64,000 bases of DNA from Deinococcus seoulensis (GTDB lineage: Bacteria > Deinococcota > Deinococci > Deinococcales > Deinococcaceae), in contig NZ_BMQM01000017.1 in assembly GCF_014648115.1 (NCBI RefSeq), positions 1 through 64,000 of the forward strand. The letters are read 5' to 3'. The notes below the pieces were generated by a model. It was not told the origin of the DNA, ran no database searches, and saw only the letters and a program-made list of their open reading frames with translations. Position 1 is the first letter of the stretch. Each line of letters starts with the position of its first letter. The position numbers and the translations under genes were made by a program. Shown piece by piece: positions 54,986 to 61,342 of the stretch.

Positions 54986-55666
54986 TCAGCGACGTGGACG
55001 GCGCGGGGCATAAACAAAGCCCTGCGCGTCAATCATGTCGTGTGCCTGATGGGGATTGAATTCGTCCAGCCGCATGGTTCCTTGCGACAGGCGATCCGTA
55101 AAGTAGGCGCCGTTCATGCGGATGGGATACACCGTGGCCATATCCAGCAGCGCCGTCCCCGTGTGGATCTGACTGCGGTGCCTGTGCTGCGGGTCCGGTT
55201 CGTTGCGGTAGCAGTAGACGAGTTGGATCTCGTCATCTGTTCGCGTGAACTCAGCAGAGAGCGACCGAGAGCAGCTTTCCCCTGTGTAGAGGGTGATGTT
55301 CAGCGTGAAGGCCGACTGCCGGACCACGAGATAAATCGGGATGGGCGCCGGCGGCAGCGGGATGTTATTCGGAAGGCTCACGGGAACCAAGGTGCCTTTC
55401 CAGGTGCCGCGCAGATCCGGCAGCTTCCAGCCCAGCAGTCGCCCCAAGGGCGTACGCCAGACGAATCCGTTGAATGCCAGAATGGCCAGGCCATACAGCG
55501 TCACATACAGACTGAGGAACGTCTTGATGTCCGGCGTCCACGTCAGATACGCCTGCACCGCAGGCTGCTGACCGGCCCACACGAGCGCGAGATGCAGGGC
55601 GAGGGCAACGGGCCCAAGCCACCCGAGGAGTCGCTTCAGGAGTTCCAGCGCGTAATTCGGGATCAC
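54986..55666 (-). CDS. cap15: CBASS effector, Cap15-like 2TM beta-barrel
   Basis: 226 aa. Two membrane helices (WLGPVALALHLALVW near 15-30, TFLSLYVTLYGLAILAFNGF near 50-68) precede a beta-rich soluble domain (LRGTWKGTLVPVSL, IPIYLVVRQSAFTLNITLYT, EFTRTDDEIQLVYCYRNEPD). Known CBASS Cap15 effectors have this layout and disrupt the inner membrane when a cyclic nucleotide binds the barrel. The start overlaps the CD-NTase stop. Identification is by architecture and synteny. Confidence 0.8.
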   Translation of the reverse strand: MIPNYALELLKRLLGWLGPVALALHLALVWAGQQPAVQAYLTWTPDIKTFLSLYVTLYGLAILAFNGFVWRTPLGRLLGWKLPDLRGTWKGTLVPVSLPNNIPLPPAPIPIYLVVRQSAFTLNITLYTGESCSRSLSAEFTRTDDEIQLVYCYRNEPDPQHRHRSQIHTGTALLDMATVYPIRMNGAYFTDRLSQGTMRLDEFNPHQAHDMIDAQGFVYAPRRPRR

Positions 55667-56568
55667 GCTTCGAGGTATTCAGCAGCGTCGACCAGAAAAT
55701 CCAGCAGCTGCTGCGACTGCCAGTTGCTCGGGGTGCTGTACGTCGGCTTGAACAGCCATTTTTTCTCGCTCACCTCAACCCACTCTTCAGCGCGGCCGGC
55801 CTGGATCTCGTCGATCATGTACTGGATGGCAATGTCCATCGCCTGCCCCCAGGTGAGCTGAGCAAAGTACCAATCCGGCACGTTGTACATAGCGCACTCC
55901 AGCAGGAACGACGACACGCCATCAGCCGCGCCTACCTTCTCCGCGAGCATCTGGTAACGCAGGCGCTTCAGGATGCGCGTAGCCCTCTTGTACGCGCGGC
56001 CAGTCCGGATGTTCTTACCTTTGCCCTTCTCGTGATGCTGCTCAGGGAAGTTCACGATGCGGCGGCCGTCGCGTGTCCAGAAGGCGATCCCCTCCTCGAT
56101 GGACATCACTCCAGCCTGCTTGCTGTACCCGTTGAAGCCCCAGGCGGCCACCACGTCAGCATCCACGCGGGTCCCTTCGTTGCTGTGGACATCGAAGGCC
56201 TTGTTGCCTGGGGTCATGTTGCGCTGGAATGTGCTGCGCAGGGCCTCTTCGACCATGTCTCGGTCCTGCTGGTAATCTCTGCCTGCGCGTGTGAGACGAA
56301 GGCTCTCGAAGGTTTCCCCGTCCGCGTAGGTGAAATCTGTTGCCGCTACGTCATCGAAAACCACGCACAGATCAACGTCGCTTTCGAGTCGAACGTTCGT
56401 GTTGTTGTGATAGGAACCCTGCGGAATGATCCGGTACCCCCGGGCTTCCATGCCGGAGTGCCGGGCGAGTGCTTGACGGATCATTCTGGCGGCCCGTTCG
56501 CATTTTGCCTCTTCATGGTCGCTGGAACGCTTTGTCCAGCTGGCGAGTTGCTGTTCACGGATCGGCAT
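55663..56568 (-). CDS. CD-NTase (cyclic oligonucleotide synthase) of CBASS
   Basis: 301 aa from ATG 56568 with GGAG 6 nt upstream; a start 30 bp earlier has no ribosome site. The nucleotidyltransferase signature is intact: GS (51-52), DVD (64-66) in LESDVDLCVVF, and a third acidic site in RVDADVVAAW (136, 138). Infection sensing triggers synthesis of a cyclic di- or trinucleotide that activates Cap15, killing the cell before phage release. No Cap2/Cap3 genes are present, so this is the minimal two-gene (type I) form. Confidence 0.88.
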   Translation of the reverse strand: MPIREQQLASWTKRSSDHEEAKCERAARMIRQALARHSGMEARGYRIIPQGSYHNNTNVRLESDVDLCVVFDDVAATDFTYADGETFESLRLTRAGRDYQQDRDMVEEALRSTFQRNMTPGNKAFDVHSNEGTRVDADVVAAWGFNGYSKQAGVMSIEEGIAFWTRDGRRIVNFPEQHHEKGKGKNIRTGRAYKRATRILKRLRYQMLAEKVGAADGVSSFLLECAMYNVPDWYFAQLTWGQAMDIAIQYMIDEIQAGRAEEWVEVSEKKWLFKPTYSTPSNWQSQQLLDFLVDAAEYLEA

Positions 56569-56659
56569 ATCGTCTCCTTCGAAAGCGGCAGGAATCAATT
56601 ACGATCAGAGCGTAACACGACGGCGAAGGGGTTGCGGAAAAATTTGTGACACCAGGCCA

Positions 56660-56917
56660 TCAGGCCTCTGTCTTATCGACCCCGCCTTTATCTCGGTCGC
56701 GCAGGATGACGTCGTATTCCATGTTCAGGCTGGCCAGAATCTCGTCGAGGTGTTCCAGAGGGATGGGGCGGCGACCGGTAATGATCTGATTCACGTACCC
56801 TGGCGTCTTCTGGAGTTGCTCTGCCAGCTGAGCCTGATAGCCACGGGGCTGCGTGGCCATGCGGGTGCGGATATCGTCCTGAGCGTCGTTCCACTTCATG
56901 AATTCATTGTCGGGCAT
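56660..56917 (-). CDS. HTH regulator upstream of CBASS
   Basis: About 85 aa; TTG at 56935 is another possible start, but ATG 56917 lies just past the predicted transcription start. QAQLAEQLQKTPGYVNQIIT and GRRPIPLEHLDEILASLNME form an XRE-type HTH. Two ATAGC-N4-GCTAT sites overlap its divergent promoter, suggesting that it represses itself and the small-gene operon to the right, and perhaps CBASS. Confidence 0.75.
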   Translation of the reverse strand: MPDNEFMKWNDAQDDIRTRMATQPRGYQAQLAEQLQKTPGYVNQIITGRRPIPLEHLDEILASLNMEYDVILRDRDKGGVDKTEA

Positions 56918-56937
56918 GCATTCATACGCCGCCAACT

Positions 56938-56985
56938 ATAGCTTTTGCTATTGACTTTGTATAGCAATTGCTCTACTATTTAGCC
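56938..56985 (+). promoter_or_regulatory. Divergent promoter with two operators; leaderless rightward start
   Basis: TTGACT (56951-56956), 17-nt spacer, TACTAT (56974-56979), then 6 nt to ATG 56986. Operators ATAGC-TTTT-GCTAT (56938-56951) and ATAGC-AATT-GCTCT (56961-56974) are 23 bp apart and cover the -35 and spacer. Confidence 0.75.
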
Positions 56986-57531
56986 ATGAACGGAAATGCA
57001 GTAAAGATTTACGCTCACAACCTCCCCCAGATCGACAGCGACTTCGACACCATCGGCCTGCTGATCGCCCGCCCCCTCACGCACGAAGAGGCCCTGCGCG
57101 CCGCCGGAGCCCTCGGGTACGCCCTGGCCCGCATGAACGGCGAGAGCCTCAGGGACCCCGTGAGCCTGATCTTCACCCCGGCCAGCACGTACCTGACCTT
57201 CCACTTCGATTCCACCAAATGCCACCGCAGCAGCTACAGCTTCGAGGAGGCCTTCCGGGACGCCGCCGCGTACATCGAGACCGGCACGCCCGTCCGCAAG
57301 AGCGACCGCGCCGGGCACGGCACGAAAGGCACCCGCCTGATCGACGGTATCGGCGCCGTCAGCCTGACCATCCTGCTGGACGTGGACGTGAACGCCGGGC
57401 CGCAGCCCACCCCGCCCGCCCCGGCCGTCAGCGCCGCCCAGCGGGCCCTGGATGAAGCGCGCGAACGCCTGAACGCCGCGCAGCACGCCTACGCGCAGGC
57501 GGCCATCGCGTACGCCGGAGCGGGCCTGTGA
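56986..57531 (+). CDS. Hypothetical protein, leaderless mRNA
   Basis: 181 aa. FDTIGLLIARPLTHEEALRA, VSLIFTPASTYLTFHFDSTK and GAVSLTILLDVDVNAGPQPT (beta-rich), then a helical tail. The preceding -10 puts the first transcribed base at the ATG. Unrecognised. Confidence 0.65.
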   Translation: MNGNAVKIYAHNLPQIDSDFDTIGLLIARPLTHEEALRAAGALGYALARMNGESLRDPVSLIFTPASTYLTFHFDSTKCHRSSYSFEEAFRDAAAYIETGTPVRKSDRAGHGTKGTRLIDGIGAVSLTILLDVDVNAGPQPTPPAPAVSAAQRALDEARERLNAAQHAYAQAAIAYAGAGL

Positions 57532-57719
57532 GCGGCGCCCTGGGTGACCAGATTCACCTGTGGCCCTCCCATGACGAGGACGGCCGCTGGGAGGTGGACG
57601 CCACGTACCAGGGGCGCGTCGTCGGCATCGGCATCGCGTGGTTCCGCGAAGACGCCGAGGCGGACGCCCTGGCGCAGGCGCACCGCACCCTGAACCCCAC
57701 CCCGGACGTGGCCGCGTGA
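57528..57719 (+). CDS. Hypothetical protein
   Basis: 63 aa, GTG overlapping stop. DQIHLWPSHDEDGRWEVDAT, YQGRVVGIGIAWFREDAEAD, a compact beta-alpha unit. Unrecognised. Confidence 0.55.
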   Translation: MSGALGDQIHLWPSHDEDGRWEVDATYQGRVVGIGIAWFREDAEADALAQAHRTLNPTPDVAA

Positions 57720-57955
57720 CCGGCCCGGCCGCCCGCCTCGGGCCGCCCGGCACGACCACCGAGCGACTGCTCACCCTCGAACGTCACCTCCGCGAGTTCA
57801 CCCGCACCCACGCCGCGCTGCTGCGCGCCCTCGACCAGGAGCGACCCGCCCATGCCCACCAACTCCGAGATGCCCTGCACAGTCACGCCACAGCCGTCGC
57901 CCAGCTCGACCTGCACCTCACCCGCGCGCAGTTCGTCGGACCACCCCAGGACTGA
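57716..57955 (+). CDS. Hypothetical helical protein
   Basis: 79 aa. ERLLTLERHLREFTRTHAAL, LRALDQERPAHAHQLRDAL; probably a coiled coil. GTG overlapping stop. Confidence 0.55.
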   Translation: MTGPAARLGPPGTTTERLLTLERHLREFTRTHAALLRALDQERPAHAHQLRDALHSHATAVAQLDLHLTRAQFVGPPQD

Positions 57956-57959
57956 CCTC

Positions 57960-58445
57960 ATGCCGGACGCCACGATCAGCGAGACCCTGCGCGCCCCCGC
58001 AGAAGGCGTCGGGCTCGTCACGCGCCCGGGGCAGCGGCACCCGGCCCTGACGTGGAATGGACGGCACGTCGGGACCGCGCAGGGCGTCGCGATCGGGCAC
58101 TACCGCGTGTCCCCGGCGCTGACCGGCGCGCGCCTGCTGGGCGGGGTGGTCAGCACGGCGCAGCTGACGGTACTGGCCGAGCGATTCGCGGCCGGAGCCG
58201 CCGGTGAGGACCTCACGGGCCGTCAGGAGCCGCTGCCCGCGCTGACGCTGCCAGAGCGGACCCGGACGCGCCTGGCGGAACTGCTCACCGTCATCCCGCC
58301 CGCACCGGTCGAACCCGGCCCGGACTGCCCTGCGTGCGGCAGCGCGGCGTACCTGGAACTCCGCCACGACCCCACCGGGCAGCACGAAGGGTGGGAGTGC
58401 CAGACCTGCGGTCACAGCGTCGACGAGCACGGACGGACACTGTAG
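57960..58445 (+). CDS. Zinc-ribbon hypothetical protein
   Basis: 161 aa. EGVGLVTRPGQRHPALTWNG and LGGVVSTAQLTVLAERFAAG form the body; the C-terminus has CPACGSAAYLELRHD and CQTCGHSVDEHGRTL, a two-knuckle zinc ribbon. Unrecognised. Confidence 0.65.
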   Translation: MPDATISETLRAPAEGVGLVTRPGQRHPALTWNGRHVGTAQGVAIGHYRVSPALTGARLLGGVVSTAQLTVLAERFAAGAAGEDLTGRQEPLPALTLPERTRTRLAELLTVIPPAPVEPGPDCPACGSAAYLELRHDPTGQHEGWECQTCGHSVDEHGRTL

Positions 58446-58659
58446 AGGGAAGTCGTTCGCACGTTCCGCCGCCCATAAGCAATCCAAGTCACCGGCAACG
58501 GTTTACGGCCTCCATGAATACAGTCAAAAATTTCTGAATGCTCCACAGAAATTCCCACTTAAATCAATCGGCGTGATCCATCAGAATACACGCCGGTTCA
58601 ACTTTTTGGAAGGCAAATTTGGCCTGGAACTTTCCGTGAATGAACCGCATAGTGATGAC

Positions 58660-59046
58660 ATGACAACACCCGCACCGACAGCTATTGATTACGGCAGCAT
58701 CATCACCGACGCAACCCTGGAAGGCCGCAAGCAAGCATCTGAAGCACTGCAACCCGTCATTGATATGTTCACGCAGTCCCTGCTAGATGCGGGGTTCGTT
58801 ACGTTGCTCGGCGTGGCGTTGGTCGTGGGGATCATGCTGGTCGTCGGTGCGCTGCGGTCGGGCCGCATTCACGTCGCGCTGCCCTGCCTGGGCATCCTGG
58901 CCGTGCTGGGAGTGGCCGCCGGTCATCTGCTGTCCACCGTCACGTTCACCTGGGCCAGCGCCGGCCTGGGCTTCATGCTGATCGTGGCGGCCGTGGCCAG
59001 AGGCTGGCGGGGCCTGCTGAGCCTCGCGCGGATTCTCACGCCCTGA
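58660..59046 (+). CDS. Polytopic small membrane protein
   Basis: 128 aa. Three helices (FVTLLGVALVVGIMLVVGAL, HVALPCLGILAVLGVAAGHL, ASAGLGFMLIVAAVARGW) after an acidic N-terminus. Size fits a holin or small transport component, but no lysis genes are nearby. The 214 bp before it hold no gene. Confidence 0.65.
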   Translation: MTTPAPTAIDYGSIITDATLEGRKQASEALQPVIDMFTQSLLDAGFVTLLGVALVVGIMLVVGALRSGRIHVALPCLGILAVLGVAAGHLLSTVTFTWASAGLGFMLIVAAVARGWRGLLSLARILTP

Positions 59047-59074
59047 ATTGGCCGGTCCAATCCCCGACTGACAG

Positions 59075-59118
59075 CAGCGGCAGGCGGCCCTGGCATTTGC
59101 CAGAATCGCCTGCCGCTG
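59075..59118. terminator. Nested hairpin between convergent genes
   Basis: CAGCGGCAGGCG (59075-59086) pairs with CGCCTGCCGCTG (59107-59118) over 12 bp; inside is a second perfect hairpin CTGGCA-TT-TGCCAG. It lies between two convergent genes and is probably a bidirectional terminator. Confidence 0.6.
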
Positions 59119-59273
59119 TCCATTGCGTTTGATGCTGAAATTTCTGCCGAGTTGCATTCTGGCTGACAAGTTCAGCCGGGATCTGCACTTCCGGGATTCT
59201 CACGAAGTGCAGAAAACCCAGCCTGAGATCAAGCAATGCGTCGTATTGAATCTGCGTCAGCAGGTCGGGATCT

Positions 59274-59933
59274 TCACTCCCACGCCTCGCTGTACGTCTC
59301 GCCCACCCCGTCGAGCAGGCCGCCGCGCTGGCGGTAGCGGAGCAGTTCGTCCGCGTCCATGCCCAGCGCCCGGCCCACGTCGTCGAGCGCCACACCCTGG
59401 GCCAGCAGGACCTCCACGAGGTCCTGCGTGCCCTGCACCGAGTGCGACCCGCGCGCCTCGTTGTGCAGCACGGTCGCCTCGATGCGGCTCGCCACGTCCT
59501 GCCGCTCCCCGCGCGCCGTCGTGACCGGCAGGTACCCGTGCGTGCTCGCGCGGACCTTCGGGCGTTCCAGGACCACGCGGGTCCGGTGGAACCCGTCGAT
59601 GATCTCGCGGCGCTGCCCTTCCTCGCCCGGCCAGGTGGCGACCGGCATGGTGTACCCGCTGCGTTCGATGCTGCGGGTCAGGGCGCGCATCTCGGGCGGC
59701 GCGACGGTGTTGGGGTTGTAGGCGTTCGCCTGCACGTCGGCGGCCGGCACCCACTCCACGAGGTCCACGGGGTGGTGGCGCAGGGGACTGACGGCATGCA
59801 GGGCGCGGCGGGCGGTGTTCAGGGCCTGCACCTGGGCGTCGGTGCTGGGCAGTGCGGCGATGGCCTCGGCCAGTTGCGCGGCGAGGGTGGCGATGTCGGG
59901 CGCGGCCGGGTCGATCAGGCGGGGCTGTGTCAT
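59274..59933 (-). CDS. ParB/Srx-like N-terminal domain protein
   Basis: 219 aa. VDLVEWVPAADVQANAYNPN, MRALTRSIERSGYTMPVATW and REIIDGFHRTRVVLER are ParB-superfamily elements, with the GFHR position corresponding to GERR. It then has ALDDVGRALGMDADELLRYR, an HTH. Members include IbrB-like proteins and phage ParB nuclease-like enzymes. Last gene of a three-gene operon. Whether it has nuclease, kinase or NTPase activity is unknown. Confidence 0.7.
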   Translation of the reverse strand: MTQPRLIDPAAPDIATLAAQLAEAIAALPSTDAQVQALNTARRALHAVSPLRHHPVDLVEWVPAADVQANAYNPNTVAPPEMRALTRSIERSGYTMPVATWPGEEGQRREIIDGFHRTRVVLERPKVRASTHGYLPVTTARGERQDVASRIEATVLHNEARGSHSVQGTQDLVEVLLAQGVALDDVGRALGMDADELLRYRQRGGLLDGVGETYSEAWE

Positions 59934-60418
59934 GGGGTCATGGCCTCCGGGTTGGCATGGATGCGTTCGAGGGCGCGGACGTGCAGGGGAGCGACCTGGA
60001 ACTGGTAGTCGGGGGCGTAGAGCGCGTCGTGGATCAGGTAGAGCCGGGTGGGTTCCGGGTCCGGGTCCGTTTCGGCGCGCGTGAACTGCCCGTCACGCCA
60101 GGCGTAGACCGGGCCGCGTTCGCTGTGGCGGTCGCCGGTCACGGAGACGCTGAATCGGGCCGCGTGGGTCAGGGCGTGCCAGGATTGACGGTGCAGGTCG
60201 CGCACGAGTTGCAGGTCGGCCAGGGCGCGCGCCTCGGTCATGGCGTCGGGGAGCGGTCCGATGGTGTCGAGGGCGTGCTGCATGCGCAGGGCGTGCCGGA
60301 TCATGGCGGGGAGGCCGCGCGGGCTGCTGGCGGCCATGGTGGTGACGTCCGCGGTCAGCATGGCCTGGACGCGCTGCGTGCGCCCTTCCGGTCCGACGGG
60401 GCGGCCGGGTCCGGTCAC
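59930..60418 (-). CDS. Hypothetical protein in ParB-like operon
   Basis: 162 aa from a GTG overlapping the upstream stop. MIRHALRMQHALDTIGPLPD, AETDPDPEPTRLYLIHDALY and LHVRALERIHANPEAM; helix-rich with a beta middle. No family recognised. Confidence 0.65.
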   Translation of the reverse strand: MTGPGRPVGPEGRTQRVQAMLTADVTTMAASSPRGLPAMIRHALRMQHALDTIGPLPDAMTEARALADLQLVRDLHRQSWHALTHAARFSVSVTGDRHSERGPVYAWRDGQFTRAETDPDPEPTRLYLIHDALYAPDYQFQVAPLHVRALERIHANPEAMTP

Positions 60419-60813
60419 AGGGTCTTCTCCAGGGCGATGAACCCGCCGCGCAGGGCGCCGCTCTCGAAGCCGAGGTCGCGGTAGAAGTCGGCGTTCTCCA
60501 GTTTGGCGAGGATCTTCACGCGGCTCAGGCGCTGGCCCTTGGCGTCGTCGAGCGCGGCCTGCACGGCGAGGCGCTTGGCGTCCACGTTGCCGCCCTGGGC
60601 GTACACGGCGATGAACTCGGCCCCGCCGTTCTTCTGGGGCTTGATGCCCGCGAACGCGACGGTCTGCCCGGCGTCCTGCACGGCCGTCCAGCGGTAGGTG
60701 GGTTCGCTGGTCATGGCGCTGCCGGTCGCCTGACGGACCTCGGCGGACACGAAGAACGGCCCGAAGGTGGGGTAGAAGCCGGTGTCGGTCTGGCTGAGCG
60801 TCATGGTCTTCAT
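60415..60813 (-). CDS. Acetyltransferase-like or Mom-like small protein
   Basis: 132 aa. FAGIKPQKNGGAEFIAVYAQ, SRVKILAKLENADFYRDLGF, ESGALRGGFIALEKTL: the NADFYRDLGF segment resembles the C-terminal motif of GNAT-fold proteins, including phage Mom DNA-modifying enzymes, but the acetyl-CoA loop is not obvious. First gene of the operon. ATG 60813 or 60804. Confidence 0.5.
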   Translation of the reverse strand: MKTMTLSQTDTGFYPTFGPFFVSAEVRQATGSAMTSEPTYRWTAVQDAGQTVAFAGIKPQKNGGAEFIAVYAQGGNVDAKRLAVQAALDDAKGQRLSRVKILAKLENADFYRDLGFESGALRGGFIALEKTL

Positions 60814-60820
60814 GCCCCTG

Positions 60821-60842
60821 TTTAATTACATACGCAATTAAA
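60821..60842. promoter_or_regulatory. AT palindrome before the ParB-like operon
   Basis: TTTAATT-N8-AATTAAA (60821-60842), a strongly AT-rich symmetrical site 8-29 bp upstream of ATG 60813. Likely an operator overlapping the promoter. Confidence 0.55.
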
Positions 60843-60851
60843 TAGCAAGTG

Positions 60852-60875
60852 GGGGGGCAGGCAACCTGTCCCCCC
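60852..60875 (-). terminator. GC hairpin terminator after the 60891-61070 gene
   Basis: Minus strand GGGGGG-A-CAGG-TTG-CCTG-CCCCCC, a 10-bp stem with one bulge. It lies 15 bp past the stop of the small membrane protein gene; a mixed T/A tract follows. Confidence 0.6.
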
Positions 60876-60890
60876 ACCCACCCCATCCGC

Positions 60891-61070
60891 TCAGGCGCTC
60901 AACCGCAGCACCTCCAGCACGAACGGCAGCACCCGGTCCACCAGTGCCAGGAACGTCATCGACCCCAGCGCCCCCTGCGCCAGAGCCAGGACCGCGTCCC
61001 CCTGCGCCGGCGACCCGCGCCCCGACCAGAAGAAGACCAGCACGAACATCAGAACACCCGCTGTTTCCAT
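60891..61070 (-). CDS. 59-aa membrane protein
   Basis: METAGVLMFVLVFFWSGRGS then a second hydrophobic stretch (GSMTFLALVDRVLPFVLEVL). I chose ATG 61070, with GAGG 5 nt upstream. Unrecognised. Confidence 0.6.
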   Translation of the reverse strand: METAGVLMFVLVFFWSGRGSPAQGDAVLALAQGALGSMTFLALVDRVLPFVLEVLRLSA

Positions 61071-61342
61071 TGAAACCTCCACTCAGGGCACCGTGCCCTG
61101 GTGGAGAAATGATCGTGCAGGCCGGGATTTTCGTTTTACCAGATCTGGTACGGCGCTCCGGTGCCCAGATCCGCCCACCGTCATGCGCCGGGGGCCACTT
61201 CCCATGGCATTCCGCGCTGATCTCATGCCGTCCGGGCATGCTCCCATGCCAGCACCGCTCCTCTTCAATGCAGCTGCGGGCTTTCTCCTCACCCCTTACG
61301 CTGGGGTATGAACTCCCTGCCTACCCTGACGTCAGGTTTGCT
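61071..61342. other. Region upstream of cas3
   Basis: 272 bp divergent region between the small membrane gene and cas3. The only ORFs are short, without ribosome sites. TACCCT at 61322-61327 could be a -10 for cas3. No CRISPR repeat is seen. Confidence 0.4.

Noticed and set aside
58660..59046. Holin gene
   Set aside because: Three membrane helices fit, but there is no endolysin or lysis cassette nearby, so only a membrane protein is claimed.
59123..59273. Possible gene in the gap after the ParB-like gene
   Set aside because: Short frames on both strands without ribosome sites; no family resemblance.
60944..61342. N-terminal extension of cas3 giving an 852-residue protein
   Set aside because: The added part is Pro/Arg-rich and overlaps a small gene on the other strand; the HD domain begins just after GTG 61343.
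61071..61342. CRISPR leader or repeats before cas3
   Set aside because: No repeated 30-37 bp unit is present.
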